NCBI GenBank assembly: GCA_002298165.1
Contig: DBMI01000021.1
Span: forward strand, 1 to 31,555
Direction of reading: 5' to 3'
Length of the DNA: 31,555 bases
Source: Desulfarculales bacterium UBA702
GTDB taxonomy: Bacteria; Desulfobacterota; Syntrophobacteria; Syntrophobacterales; Syntrophobacteraceae
The translations under genes and the position numbers were made by a program. Positions within the stretch are counted from its first letter, which is position 1. Each line of letters opens with the position of its first letter. Of this stretch, positions 22,584 to 31,503 are shown piece after piece. The notes below the pieces were generated by a model. That model saw only the letters and a program-made list of their open reading frames with translations, ran no database searches and was not told the origin of the DNA.

Positions 22584-23565
22584 GAACTATCTCCACGGAG
22601 ACTCGCGTCCCGCTGCCTTCATTTGACTCGATTTTCAAGGAAGCGCCCATCATCTCCGCGCGTTCCCGCATTATCTTCAATCCCCATCGGGCCGCGCTGC
22701 TTCCGCCGACCTTTTCGCTGTCAAAGCCGCACCCATCGTCGCAGATAAGCATTCGGAGATTGCCGCCGTACCCGCCCAGCATCAGTGAAGCATTCCTCGC
22801 CCCGGAATGGCGGGCGATGTTATTTAGAGTCTCCTGGGCGATGCGGAAGAATGCCCTTTCAACGGCGGGAGAGGGGCGCGGATCCTTTAGATCTACCACT
22901 GCATTAAGCCTGATGCCCGAACGGTTTCTAAATTGCTCGGAAAACCAGGATACAGCTCCGCTGAGCCCGTATTCGTCCAAACCCGGTGGGCGAAGGTCAG
23001 CCATGACCCCCCTGATGCGGGCGGTCGTATCTTCAAGAAGTTTCAGCGAATCATTCAAACGGACCTCGATCTCACCCTGAACGGAAAGCCGAGGCAGTAA
23101 CGCGTTTAAATTAAGGCTGAGGGCGGTCAGGTTTTGCCCGACTTCGTCGTGCAGCTCGGAAGCCAGCCGCTTCCTCTCCGTTTGTTCGACCTCCTCCAGG
23201 CGAGCGCGAATCTTTCGGATTTCCTCCCTGTGTCCAACAATATTATTTATCAGCCCATCTGCCATGCCGGCCGTGCTCTCCTTCTTCTCCTCGCTGATTG
23301 CATTCAGAAAAGATCTGTAGCTTACGAGGAAGGAGAGTGAAACTGCAACGGCCACAAAACTGCAAACGACCTGGAGATAAGCCCGCCAGGCGCCATCGGG
23401 GGTGTCATAATAATCCAGAAAAAAAACGGCCAGGTTGAAAACGGCCGCCACTGCCACGACGAAAATGGTGAAAAGGAGGAGCAAAAAAGTCATCGTGGCT
23501 TTACTGGAGTGTGTCCTGAGACCCAACGAAAACCTGTCGAAAGTTGTGTTGATTGACAGATTCAT
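22564..23565 (-). CDS. NarX/DegS-type membrane sensor histidine kinase
   Basis: A 333-residue kinase with two membrane helices (about 24-50 and 62-83) joined by a very short loop, so it lacks a large periplasmic sensor and may sense within the membrane or cytoplasm. A coiled-coil stretch (about 110-135) leads into the HisKA_3 motif ERKRLASELH139DEVGQNL. The ATPase domain has FRIAQETLNNIARHSGA (N box), LICDDGCGFD and WGLKIMRERAEMMGASLKIES. It is followed by its overlapping response regulator. The stretch 23566-23860 up to the divergent proB gene holds no gene I can support. Confidence 0.92.
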   Translation of the reverse strand: MNLSINTTFDRFSLGLRTHSSKATMTFLLLLFTIFVVAVAAVFNLAVFFLDYYDTPDGAWRAYLQVVCSFVAVAVSLSFLVSYRSFLNAISEEKKESTAGMADGLINNIVGHREEIRKIRARLEEVEQTERKRLASELHDEVGQNLTALSLNLNALLPRLSVQGEIEVRLNDSLKLLEDTTARIRGVMADLRPPGLDEYGLSGAVSWFSEQFRNRSGIRLNAVVDLKDPRPSPAVERAFFRIAQETLNNIARHSGARNASLMLGGYGGNLRMLICDDGCGFDSEKVGGSSAARWGLKIMRERAEMMGASLKIESNEGSGTRVSVEIVHEAEND

Positions 23566-23860
23566 GTTCTCTAACTCGAAAGGAGATAGCTGCTAAAAAT
23601 TAACGGCGAAAACGGCTATGAACTTCCGCGCCCATTCCCGGTCCGTTGAATTTATTTTGCCGGGCAGCGCATTGTAAAAATCAGTTTTTGAGAATATGAT
23701 AGAGAGTCATACCCTCGGCTTAGCGCTGTTGAGTGTTTGCAGAACAGTTCCGCTCTCTTGCGCAGACAGCCGGACAGTTGATGTTCCCGGCGGAGGGATG
23801 CTAAGAATATTTGGCAAGCGATTTGCCGATAAACTACTCTGACTCACTTTTAAGGAATCA

Positions 23861-25033
23861 ATGGACAGTTTGCAAGATGCCCGGCATCAAATAGACGTTT
23901 TCGGCCGTTGCAAGCGCGTGCTGATTAAAGTCGGCAGTGCGGTGCTAACAGGGCCCAAGGGTCTTAACCGCGTTATGGTCCATCGACTGAGCGATCAGAT
24001 TGCCGAGTTGCGCCAGCGCAATTCGGGATTGGACGTGCTGGTCGTTTCCTCGGGGGCCGTTGCATCGGGTGTGCGGAAGATCGGCCTTGGTGAGCGGCCG
24101 CGGAGTATTCCCCAGAAGCAGGCCACTGCCGCCGTCGGACAAGGTGTTTTGATGGAGGCCTGGGAAGCAGCATTCGATAAGTACGACCTGCTTGTAGCCC
24201 AGGTACTCCTGACAAGCGAGGACCTTGCTCACCGCCACCGATACCTTAATGCCAGAAATGCGCTGGAAACGCTGCTTTCCTGGGGAATTCTGCCGATCAT
24301 AAACGAAAACGATACCGTGGTGGTCGATGAGATAAAATTCGGAGACAACGATCAGCTTTCGGCTGCAATCGCTGGGCTTGTAGGCGCCGATCTGGTGATT
24401 AATCTAACGGACACCGAGGGCCTCTATGATTGCGATCCCCGTCTCAACCCATCTGCCCGCCTCATTTCGCTGGTGCCCAAGGTGGACGCAAAGGTGGTCG
24501 CCTGTGCGGCGCCTACTTCGGGTGTGGTCGGAACGGGCGGGATGCTCAGCAAGGTCAATGCGGCAAAAAAATGCCTGGCATCGGGCATTCCGATGATCAT
24601 CGCTCCGGGGCGTGAGCGGGACGTAATCTTGCGCCTTTTCGGCGGCGAATCGCTCGGTACCCTTTTTCTCCCCAGGGAGCGCGCCTACCAGGGTAAGAAA
24701 GTGTGGTTGGCAAGCCTGCCCAAACCGGTCGGCGATATAACCCTGGATGAAGGGGCCGTTACAGCCCTTCTGAAACGGGGAACCTCGCTTCTACCGATCG
24801 GCATTCGCGCGGTTCGGGGAAGTTTCGGCATAGGGTCGCCCGTGCGTTGTATCGATAAGCAGGGAAATGTAATCGGAATAGGCCTTACTAACTACAAATC
24901 ATCCGAAATAGACGCGATAAAGGGCCGGCATAGCGAAGAAATAGAGGCCCTGATCGGGTACAAACACTCTGACGAGGTAATCCACAGGGATAATTTCGTG
25001 CTGATCGCCGAGGCGGTATTCCCAGAAGACTGA
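23861..25033 (+). CDS. proB: Glutamate 5-kinase
   Basis: ProB phosphorylates glutamate to gamma-glutamyl phosphate, the first step of proline synthesis. The 390 residues hold an amino-acid kinase domain (about 15-270) with KRVLIKVGSAVLTG at the ATP site, VSSGAVASGVRKIG, ENDTVVVDEIKFGDNDQLSA and GTGGMLSKVNAAK. A C-terminal PUA domain follows (about 285-385; LDEGAVTALLKRGTSLLPIGIRAVRG). AAGGA precedes the ATG. It heads the transcript proB-proA-nadD-rsfS-metalloprotease, a gene order common in this group of bacteria. proA follows after 16 bases. Feedback inhibition by proline is typical of the family but cannot be read from sequence. Confidence 0.97.
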   Translation: MDSLQDARHQIDVFGRCKRVLIKVGSAVLTGPKGLNRVMVHRLSDQIAELRQRNSGLDVLVVSSGAVASGVRKIGLGERPRSIPQKQATAAVGQGVLMEAWEAAFDKYDLLVAQVLLTSEDLAHRHRYLNARNALETLLSWGILPIINENDTVVVDEIKFGDNDQLSAAIAGLVGADLVINLTDTEGLYDCDPRLNPSARLISLVPKVDAKVVACAAPTSGVVGTGGMLSKVNAAKKCLASGIPMIIAPGRERDVILRLFGGESLGTLFLPRERAYQGKKVWLASLPKPVGDITLDEGAVTALLKRGTSLLPIGIRAVRGSFGIGSPVRCIDKQGNVIGIGLTNYKSSEIDAIKGRHSEEIEALIGYKHSDEVIHRDNFVLIAEAVFPED

Positions 25034-25049
25034 TGAAATGGAGGAACTT

Positions 25050-26300
25050 ATGCGGGAAGAAATAGTCGAAATGGGCAAGAAGGCCCGTGAAGCCTCCCAT
25101 TTTATGGCAAAGGCCGATACGAACCACAAGCGTGAGGCCCTGGAAAGGATGGCCGCATCAATTGAGACTGAGAGACGGTCAATTGCCGAGGCAAACCGCA
25201 GGGACCTCGACGATGCGGCAGCCAAAGGGCTTGGCAAGGCAAAGCTCGACCGGCTGGAAATCAGCAAAAAGGTACTTGAGGAAATGGTTGCCGGACTGAG
25301 GGAAGTTGCCCTGCTTCCCGATCCGGTGGGCGAAGTCACGCGGATGTGGACCCGGCCCAATGGGTTGCGCGTGGGGAAAATGAGAATCCCTCTGGGCGTT
25401 ATCGGGATTGTCTACGAATCAAGGCCAAATGTCACAGTGGATGCTGCAGCGCTTTGCATAAAGGCGGGAAACGCCGTAATCCTGCGCGGCGGGTCGGAAG
25501 CGTTTCACTCGAACAGCCGTCTGGCCGCAATCCTTCGTGAATCGCTCAAAGAGGCGGGTCTTCCCGAGGATGCCGTGCAGTTCGTCGAGACAACCGATCG
25601 CCAGGCGGTGCTCGATCTTCTTGGGCTGGAAGAATACGTGGACGTAATGATTCCCCGAGGCGGGGAGGACCTCATAAGGTTTGTAGCCCAAAATGCGCGG
25701 ATGCCCGTCCTGAAACATTACAAGGGAGTTTGCCACGTTTTTATAGACTCGGATGCCGACATTAAGATGGGCATCGATGTATGCCTTAATGCAAAGGCGC
25801 AGCGACCGGCAACCTGCAATGCGATGGAAACGCTGCTGGTGCACGAGAAAATAGCGCCTGATTTTCTGCCGGCGGCGGCGAAGGAGCTGCGGGCGCTGGG
25901 GGTCGAGATCCGCGGGTGCGAAAAGACTCGGGCCATAATCCAGGGCTGCGGTACGGCAACCGAAGAGGACTGGTATGCAGAATACCTGGAGCTGATACTC
26001 GCTGTTCGCGTGGTGTCCGACATGGATGAGGCCATCCGGCATATAACCAGGTACGGTTCGATGCACACCGAGGCGATCATCACGGAAAATTTCGAAAGAG
26101 CGCACCGGTTCATCCATGAAGTCCAGTCTTCCCTGGTACTGGTGAATGCGTCCACTCGCTTCAATGACGGTTTCCAACTGGGTCTCGGCGCGGAAATCGG
26201 CATCTCGACATCGCGCCTGCACGCATTCGGACCGATGGGAATCGAGGAACTTACCACGACCAAGTTCATTGCTTTCGGAAATGGCCAGCTTCGAAGCTGA
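25050..26300 (+). CDS. proA: Gamma-glutamyl phosphate reductase
   Basis: ProA reduces gamma-glutamyl phosphate to glutamate semialdehyde with NADPH, the second proline step. The protein is 416 residues (E. coli form 417) with an aldehyde dehydrogenase fold: RIPLGVIGIVYESRPNVTVDAAALCIKAGNAVILRGGSEA for cofactor binding, MIPRGGEDLIRFV, HYKGVCHVFID, and the catalytic Cys in RPATCNAMETLLVH. The frame is open from an ATG at 25038, but GGAGGA at 25040-25045 sits ideally for the ATG at 25050, so I chose the shorter start. It lies 16 bases after proB. Confidence 0.97.
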   Translation: MREEIVEMGKKAREASHFMAKADTNHKREALERMAASIETERRSIAEANRRDLDDAAAKGLGKAKLDRLEISKKVLEEMVAGLREVALLPDPVGEVTRMWTRPNGLRVGKMRIPLGVIGIVYESRPNVTVDAAALCIKAGNAVILRGGSEAFHSNSRLAAILRESLKEAGLPEDAVQFVETTDRQAVLDLLGLEEYVDVMIPRGGEDLIRFVAQNARMPVLKHYKGVCHVFIDSDADIKMGIDVCLNAKAQRPATCNAMETLLVHEKIAPDFLPAAAKELRALGVEIRGCEKTRAIIQGCGTATEEDWYAEYLELILAVRVVSDMDEAIRHITRYGSMHTEAIITENFERAHRFIHEVQSSLVLVNASTRFNDGFQLGLGAEIGISTSRLHAFGPMGIEELTTTKFIAFGNGQLRS

Positions 26301-26348
26301 GAATGAGAAATAGAATTACTGAGCGGTTGTAAGAAATAGACATGGGTA

Positions 26349-27032
26349 ATGAAAGGGGCCGAAAAAGGGATGCAGCGAAGGTTCGGGATAATGGGAGGCA
26401 CGTTCGATCCCGTACACCTTGGGCACTTGAGAGCCGCTGAAGAAGCCTCCTATCTGCTCGATCTTGACAGAGTGCTTTTCGTTCCGTCGGCCGATCCCCC
26501 TCATAAACCCGGATGCGAATTGTTGGCCTACGAGCACCGGTTGAGTATCCTCCAGCTCTCGATCTCCAAAAATCCGCGATTCGGAATATCGGAAATCGAG
26601 CGCAGGTTTGCCGGCAAATCGTACACGGTAAATTCCCTCCGCGGATTGCACGAAGAGTTTCCGGGCTCAGAGCTGTATTTTCTCATGGGCCTTGATGCTT
26701 TTCTGGAGATTGATACCTGGTACAAGTTTACGGAACTTTTCCACCTTGCCAGGATTGTGATCTTAAGAAGGCCGGGTTTCGGCGAGGCCGACGTCGAGGA
26801 TTTTCTCACCCGGCGCATCTCGGCCGACTTCAAACGGGACCCGGAAAATGGCAGTTTCATTCACCCAGTGATGTACACGGTCTACTATCTTCGAAATACG
26901 CGTTTGGACATCTCGAGTACCAGGATCCGAAAACTTGCCGCCCAGGGGCGGTCCATACGCTATCTGGTTCCCCCCGAAGCAGAGGGTTATATTAATGGCA
27001 GGGAGCTTTACAGAGGCGGTGGGAGGAATTAA
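26349..27032 (+). CDS. nadD: Nicotinate-nucleotide adenylyltransferase
   Basis: NadD transfers AMP from ATP to nicotinate mononucleotide, giving deamido-NAD in NAD synthesis. The 227-residue protein has FGIMGGTFDPVHLGHLRAAEEA (the GxFxPxHxGH nucleotidyltransferase motif), FVPSADPPHKP, YFLMGLDAFLEIDTWYKF, and the C-terminal ISSTRIRKLAAQGRSIRYLVP, the ISxxxxR ATP motif. The start may be the ATG at 26349 or the internal ATG at 26370, which would give the usual short N-terminus. It follows proA by 48 bases and precedes rsfS by 16. Confidence 0.96.
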   Translation: MKGAEKGMQRRFGIMGGTFDPVHLGHLRAAEEASYLLDLDRVLFVPSADPPHKPGCELLAYEHRLSILQLSISKNPRFGISEIERRFAGKSYTVNSLRGLHEEFPGSELYFLMGLDAFLEIDTWYKFTELFHLARIVILRRPGFGEADVEDFLTRRISADFKRDPENGSFIHPVMYTVYYLRNTRLDISSTRIRKLAAQGRSIRYLVPPEAEGYINGRELYRGGGRN

Positions 27033-27048
27033 GGGAGAAACGCATAGA

Positions 27049-27474
27049 ATGGCTGACCCGACAAACGTGGCGGGGACACATGGCGGCAAAGAGGGAAAGG
27101 CCGAGAAGTTGGCGAAAAGAGAAGAGAGGGCAATTGCCTTCGCACGCGAGGCGTTGCGCTTTAAGGCACTAGACCTGCTGATTCTTGACGTTTCGGGGTT
27201 CTCCTCCTTTGCCGATTATTTTATCATTTGCAGTGGAAAGTCGAGCCGACAGGTTCAAAGTATAGCGGAAAATGTCGAAACCGCTCTTAAGGAAACCGGG
27301 GCAAGACCTCTGGGCGTGGAAGGCAAACGCGAGGGCCACTGGGTTTTGATGGACTACGGGGATATTATCATCCACATTTTCTACGAACCGGTGCGCTCTT
27401 TCTACGATTTGGAAAGCCTGTGGTCCGAAGCATCGCGGCTGGACCCCGGAGAAGGACCGGACGAAGGTCTTTAA
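27049..27474 (+). CDS. rsfS: Ribosomal silencing factor RsfS
   Basis: RsfS binds ribosomal protein L14 and blocks subunit joining when nutrients are scarce. The core (about 25-125) has ALDLLILDVSGFSSFADYFIICSGKSSRQVQSIAENV, GVEGKREGHWVLMDYGDIIIHIFYEPVRSFYDLESLW, as in the family. At 141 residues it is somewhat longer than usual, with a Lys/Glu-rich N-terminus and an acidic tail. The frame is open from 26935, but that part overlaps nadD; the ATG at 27049 with GGGAG upstream is preferred. nadD-rsfS adjacency is widely conserved. Confidence 0.94.
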   Translation: MADPTNVAGTHGGKEGKAEKLAKREERAIAFAREALRFKALDLLILDVSGFSSFADYFIICSGKSSRQVQSIAENVETALKETGARPLGVEGKREGHWVLMDYGDIIIHIFYEPVRSFYDLESLWSEASRLDPGEGPDEGL

Positions 27475-27500
27475 ACGAGGGAATCGAGGTAATCCAAAAG

Positions 27501-28928
27501 ATGCTCTCACCTGCTTTTTTCCGCAATAGGATTAAAAAGACCGCGGCTCTGGTCGCGCTTTTTTTTACGCTGGCAACGATGATTCCAAGCGGTACGGCAG
27601 AGGCCTTGAGCCTCAGCGATGAAAAGCAGGTAGGTCGCCAGGTCCTCGAGATTATCAGAAGAAAAATGCCCCTGGTCGAGGACGGAGATATTCTTACGTA
27701 TATCCGCAATGTCGGCAACCGGATAGCGCAACAGGTCGGGCCGACCACCTACCAATATCAATTTTTCCTCGTCGACCAACCCGTACCCAATGCATTTGCT
27801 ATTCCCGGCGGATACATCTTCATATACCGGGGCCTGATCGAAATGATGTCCAATGAGGGCGAGCTTGCCAGTATTTTTTCCCATGAACTCGCGCACATTC
27901 AGGCCCGACACATTCACCGGAGCCTCGATGAGGCCAAGATCCTCACCGTGGCGGCGGTTGCGGGGATGATCGGGGCGATATTCCTGGGCGGAGGTGCCGG
28001 GCCGGCGGTAGCGGCCGGAAGCATGGGGCTGTCACAATCGGCGGCATTGGCCTACAGCCGCGCTCATGAAATGGAAGCCGACCAGCTTGGCTTCAGGTAT
28101 CTCTGTGCTGCCGGGTATGATCCAAAAGATATGGCTTTGATCATGCACAAAATGGATCAGCTGAAGTGGACGGGATCATCGAGCGTACCAAGCTATCTCT
28201 CGACCCATCCTAATCTGGGCGAACGCGTCCTTTATCTGGATGATATGGCAACAGGGAAGAAGCCATCCCCTAAAAAACAACAGAACACGGTGGGTGATTT
28301 TCCGCTTCTCCAGGCGGCACTTATAGCCGATCATGGAGATCAGGCCAAAGCTTTCGAGCGATTCAGGTCGGGGATGGAAAAAGGCGAGAAGCCGGCTATT
28401 TTCGGCATGGGCCGTTTCCTTGCGCGCCAGGGCAACCTGACCGAGGCCCTGCGCCTGCTTCAGGAAGCCGCCCGCCAGATACAATCCCCGTTTGTGCTCA
28501 GTTCACTCGGCGATATATACTACCGCCTGGGCAGGATACAGGAGGCCAAAAAAACATTCGAATCGGCGCTCTTTCTCGATCCTTCGGCTTCCATAGTGCA
28601 TTACAGGCTGGCGGTCGTGCTCCATGAAACAGGGCAGAATAGTGAAGCCATCGACCACCTGATGAGTATCGAGGAACTCTCGCCGATGTTTCCCGAAGTG
28701 GACTATCAGCTTGGCATTCTGCTGGGGCAGACCAACCGTATCGGTATGGCCCATTACTATCTCGGCCGCTATTATGAACAAAAACTGAACTGGAGCCTTG
28801 CTATAATGCACTACAAAAAGGCAAAGGCAAACATTCTGGATTCCCCTGCCAAAATAGAGGAGATAACCGCTGCCCTGAAGCAACTCGAGAGCAACAAAAA
28901 GGAATCACCTTTCAAGAGCAAAAAATAA
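27501..28928 (+). CDS. Periplasmic M48 metalloprotease with TPR domain (BepA-like)
   Basis: The 475 residues start with a signal peptide or anchor (about 10-36, LVALFFTLATMIPSGTAEA), placing the protein in the periplasm. The M48 domain follows, with the zinc motif H128-ELA-H132 in FSHELAHIQARH, and HEMEADQLGFRYL (about 189-201) supplying the third ligand and the ExxxD motif. Tetratricopeptide repeats fill about residues 270-470 (AKAFERFRSGMEKGEKPAIFGMGRFLARQGNLTEAL, YYRLGRIQEAKKTFESALFLDPS). This matches BepA/YfgC, which helps assemble or clears misfolded outer-membrane proteins such as LptD. The start at 27501 replaces a longer frame that overlaps rsfS. It is probably the last gene of the proB transcript. 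Confidence 0.92.
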   Translation: MLSPAFFRNRIKKTAALVALFFTLATMIPSGTAEALSLSDEKQVGRQVLEIIRRKMPLVEDGDILTYIRNVGNRIAQQVGPTTYQYQFFLVDQPVPNAFAIPGGYIFIYRGLIEMMSNEGELASIFSHELAHIQARHIHRSLDEAKILTVAAVAGMIGAIFLGGGAGPAVAAGSMGLSQSAALAYSRAHEMEADQLGFRYLCAAGYDPKDMALIMHKMDQLKWTGSSSVPSYLSTHPNLGERVLYLDDMATGKKPSPKKQQNTVGDFPLLQAALIADHGDQAKAFERFRSGMEKGEKPAIFGMGRFLARQGNLTEALRLLQEAARQIQSPFVLSSLGDIYYRLGRIQEAKKTFESALFLDPSASIVHYRLAVVLHETGQNSEAIDHLMSIEELSPMFPEVDYQLGILLGQTNRIGMAHYYLGRYYEQKLNWSLAIMHYKKAKANILDSPAKIEEITAALKQLESNKKESPFKSKK

Positions 28929-28945
28929 TCAGGGGTTCACCAAAA

Positions 28946-28978
28946 TTACCAAAAGCCGCAGTTTAGGTATTTTGGTAA
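28946..28978 (+). terminator. Hairpin after the M48 protease gene
   Basis: TTACCAAAA (28946-28954) pairs perfectly with TTTTGGTAA (28970-28978) around a 15-base loop. It lies 17 bases after the stop codon. It lacks a T-run and is AT-rich, so it is only a possible terminator or processing site. Confidence 0.45.
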
Positions 28979-29048
28979 AGTCTTGCTCCCTGGACCATTG
29001 GTTCCGGGGAGTTGATTTATAAAACAGGGAAAACGAGGGGAACTGTTC

Positions 29049-30476
29049 ATGTCCAACCATCGCCAGAAAAGCCTAACTCTGCTCATCGTAGGTTTGGCCG
29101 GATTAATGGTCTCTTTGCTGGCAGGGGCCGCCGAGCACCTTACTTTCCTGAAGTCCTTGTGCACCTCGGCATGTAGGGATACCGCCGAAATCAGCCTCCT
29201 GTATGCCCCTGTCTGGTTCTGGGGGGCAGTTTTCTGGGTCGCTGTGGCATCTACGGCTTTATTCAACAGCAATCTGACGCCATGGATCGCCGCGCCGGCT
29301 TTCGGGATTGAAGCCGCACTGGTCTGGGTCATGGTTCGAATGGGAGCACCGTGCATGTTTTGCATAGCTAATGCCGCAATCGTTGTAATACTCTTGGCCT
29401 TTTCTGTCAGGAGAAAGCTCCTTTGGCAGCAGTTGGCCCTTGCCCTGCTATTCGTCATGATCGGGACTGCCTGGATTCCTTATGAGAACAAGCTCTTTGC
29501 ATCAACTGCCGTGCAGGGCCAAGGGGGTGCGGAAGACGGGGTGGCCGCCAAAATAGGTGATGAGGTAATAACGGAGCAAAGGCTCGATGTGATGGTCGGC
29601 TCCAGGCTTTTGGATTTGAAAAAAGAGGTCTATAGGCTAAAGACCGAAAAGCTCGACCAATTGATTATCGAGTATGTCCTGCAGAAGGAATCGAAAGAAA
29701 AGGGGCAGGCCCCTGAACAGTTTCTGGAAGAGAACTTTCCAATGTCCAAGTTTAGCCCGACCGAGCAGGAAATAGACAAATCCATACAGGACAACCAGGA
29801 TCGCCTGCGAGAATACCAGGGGCCACCCGAAGAGTTACGGTCGCGCGTGAAGTCCTTCCTGGAAAATCAGAAAAGGGTCCAGGCTATAAACGCGTATGCT
29901 CACGCCCTTGGGCCCAAATATGGCCTCAAAGTTTATCTGCAGGTGCCTCAGCCGGCAAAAATAAAGGTCGATACAGACGGGGCTCCCTCACAGGGACCGG
30001 CGGATGCCGCTGTTACCGTGATCGAGTTCTCGGATTATGAGTGTCCCGCCTGCCGGGCAACGCATGAAACTGTTCAAAAAGTAAAGGAAAACTACGGAAG
30101 CCAGATACGCTGGATCTTTATGGATTACCCCCTGAAACGGCATAAATTCGCCTTCAAGGCGGCTGAAGCGGCCCATTGCGCGGGTGACCAGGGCAAGTTC
30201 TGGCAGTACCAGGAACTCGCATTTACCAGGGAGAAGCTCGACACCGACAGCCTCGTACAGTACGCCAGGGAACTTGGCCTTTCCACAGACACCTTCCGCA
30301 GTTGCCTGGATAAGGACAAGTTCAAGGAACAGATAGAAAAAAGCATCAAGAACGCCTCTAATGCCGGTGTGGACAGGACACCCTCGTTCCTTATCAATGG
30401 GAATCTTTTCATTGGTGGTCCCGCATTTGAAAACTTCAAAGCTGTAATTGAGACTGATTTGAAGAAAAAGGATTAA
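29049..30476 (+). CDS. VKOR - SurA-like linker - DsbA fusion (disulfide bond formation)
   Basis: The 475 residues contain a whole disulfide-forming machine. Residues 1-150 are a VKOR-family membrane domain with about four helices, the loop Cys pair C38/C42 and the quinone-side C102-MF-C105. Residues about 165-295 resemble the SurA/parvulin N-terminal chaperone region (AAKIGDEVITEQRLDVMV..., then a helical basic segment). Residues about 305-475 are a DsbA/thioredoxin_4 domain with the active site C332-PA-C335 and the cis-Pro in DRTPSFLINGNLFIGG. VKOR would reoxidise the DsbA domain and pass electrons to quinone. The central domain is the unusual part. The SD is modest (GAGGGGAA). A terminator follows at 30536. 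Confidence 0.88.
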   Translation: MSNHRQKSLTLLIVGLAGLMVSLLAGAAEHLTFLKSLCTSACRDTAEISLLYAPVWFWGAVFWVAVASTALFNSNLTPWIAAPAFGIEAALVWVMVRMGAPCMFCIANAAIVVILLAFSVRRKLLWQQLALALLFVMIGTAWIPYENKLFASTAVQGQGGAEDGVAAKIGDEVITEQRLDVMVGSRLLDLKKEVYRLKTEKLDQLIIEYVLQKESKEKGQAPEQFLEENFPMSKFSPTEQEIDKSIQDNQDRLREYQGPPEELRSRVKSFLENQKRVQAINAYAHALGPKYGLKVYLQVPQPAKIKVDTDGAPSQGPADAAVTVIEFSDYECPACRATHETVQKVKENYGSQIRWIFMDYPLKRHKFAFKAAEAAHCAGDQGKFWQYQELAFTREKLDTDSLVQYARELGLSTDTFRSCLDKDKFKEQIEKSIKNASNAGVDRTPSFLINGNLFIGGPAFENFKAVIETDLKKKD

Positions 30477-30524
30477 AACCAGCCCGCCCAAATCCGTGAT
30501 GGGCCTGGAAATTCGCGAAATTGT

Positions 30525-31260
30525 TTAACGAGGCGAGACCCAATATCCCGTGCGGGAATGTTGGGTCTTACTTTTTTTGCTCTTATTTTCAGCCAGGATT
30601 TTGCTGACTGACTCGGCCAACTCGCGCATTCCTACCGGCTTCCTAAGAAATCCGCTGATGCCAAGCTTGCTCGTTCTACTCTCATCCACCCATTCGCTAA
30701 ACCCCGTGCAGAGGATTATGGGGATATCGGCGCGAATCTTCTGAATTTCCCGTGCCAGATCGATGCCCGTTATGCGAGGCATAGTCAGATCTGTGATTAC
30801 CAGGTCAAAAGATTCAGGGTGCGCTTTAAAGGCCTGGAGTGCATCCGAACCGTTATACTTCCTGGCGACTTCATAGCCCAGGGGAACGAGTATATCCTTT
30901 AGCAAATCGACAATCGATATTTCATCATCAACCAAAAGGATAAGACCCTCGCCCCTGGGCAGTGATTCGGGTAATTCGATCTTAGGCGGCTGAAAGGACT
31001 TCGGTTCTCGGGAATAAAATCTCGAAAGTAGTGCCCGCGCCCGGTTCACTGAAAACGGCTATCCCGCCCGAAAGGTTCATGATTATTCCATAGACCACGG
31101 CAAGACCGAGTCCGGTTCCTTCAGAGGGGCCTTAGGTAGTGAAGTATGGGTCGAACATGCGCTTTTTGACTGCGGCCATGCCGGCTTTTTGTGCGAAAGG
31201 GAGAAGCTGGCTGGTCCGGTTGCTGAGTTTCTCGCCAAATGACGGATCGATTCCCGTTTT
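30525..31260 (-). pseudogene. Decayed hybrid histidine kinase (HATPase fragment, then frameshifted receiver)
   Basis: Reading the minus strand from about 31260, one frame gives VKKRMFDPYFTT, a TAA at 31134-31132 where kinases have Lys, then GPSEGTGLGLAVVYGI, GGIAVFSEPGAGTTFEILFP: the end of a kinase ATPase domain. The frame then breaks near 31000-31025, and a receiver domain continues in another frame (open 31049-30525) with LILLVDDE, the Asp in LVITDLTMP, and PIILCTGFSE. The HisKA part, the N box and all sensor modules are missing. The receiver itself is intact and could still be made from the ATG at 31049, but it is more simply the remnant of a gene like the one at 6901-10764, whose receiver is clearly related. 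Confidence 0.82.
30536..30578 (+). terminator. Terminator after the VKOR-DsbA gene
   Basis: AGACCCAA (30536-30543) pairs with TTGGGTCT (30561-30568), with an inner CCCG/CGGG stem at 30547-30556, followed by TTTTTTT at 30572-30578. It overlaps the 3' end of the decayed kinase on the opposite strand. Confidence 0.75.
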
Positions 31261-31374
31261 GCATGCTTCCCCTGTAGAATAGGCACTTCAATTCGGGCAC
31301 TTGGTCCGGCGTGACCTGAGCCTATATTTTCCCGTGATGCCCAAAGATAAAATCAATTGGCAACCCTCAACGCA

Positions 31375-31503
31375 GGTTGTGGCACGGTCCCCTAAACCGG
31401 TTGTGGCACGGTCTCACGACCGTGTCACCAGCCCCGACCGAAGGTCTCCCGGAGGTTGTATTCCGGTATAAACTGGTCTTGAATGAGTGTGAGACCTTCG
31501 GTC
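31375..31503. repeat. Direct and inverted short repeats near the window end
   Basis: GGTTGTGGCACGGTC occurs twice in direct orientation (31375-31389 and 31399-31413). CACGGTC (31407-31413) pairs with GACCGTG (31418-31424) as a tight hairpin. GACCGAAGGTCTC (31436-31448) is the exact inverse of 31491-31503. No gene is visible from about 31290 to the end. This looks like an intergenic repeat cluster beside the decayed kinase. Confidence 0.6.

Noticed and set aside
23798..23842. 14-residue leader peptide frame (MLRIFGKRFADKLL) before proB
   Set aside because: The purine-rich GGAGGG abuts the ATG with no spacing, and no attenuator hairpins or proline codons are present.
25419..26222. 267-codon minus-strand frame opposite proA
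   Set aside because: Antisense shadow of a highly conserved enzyme gene.
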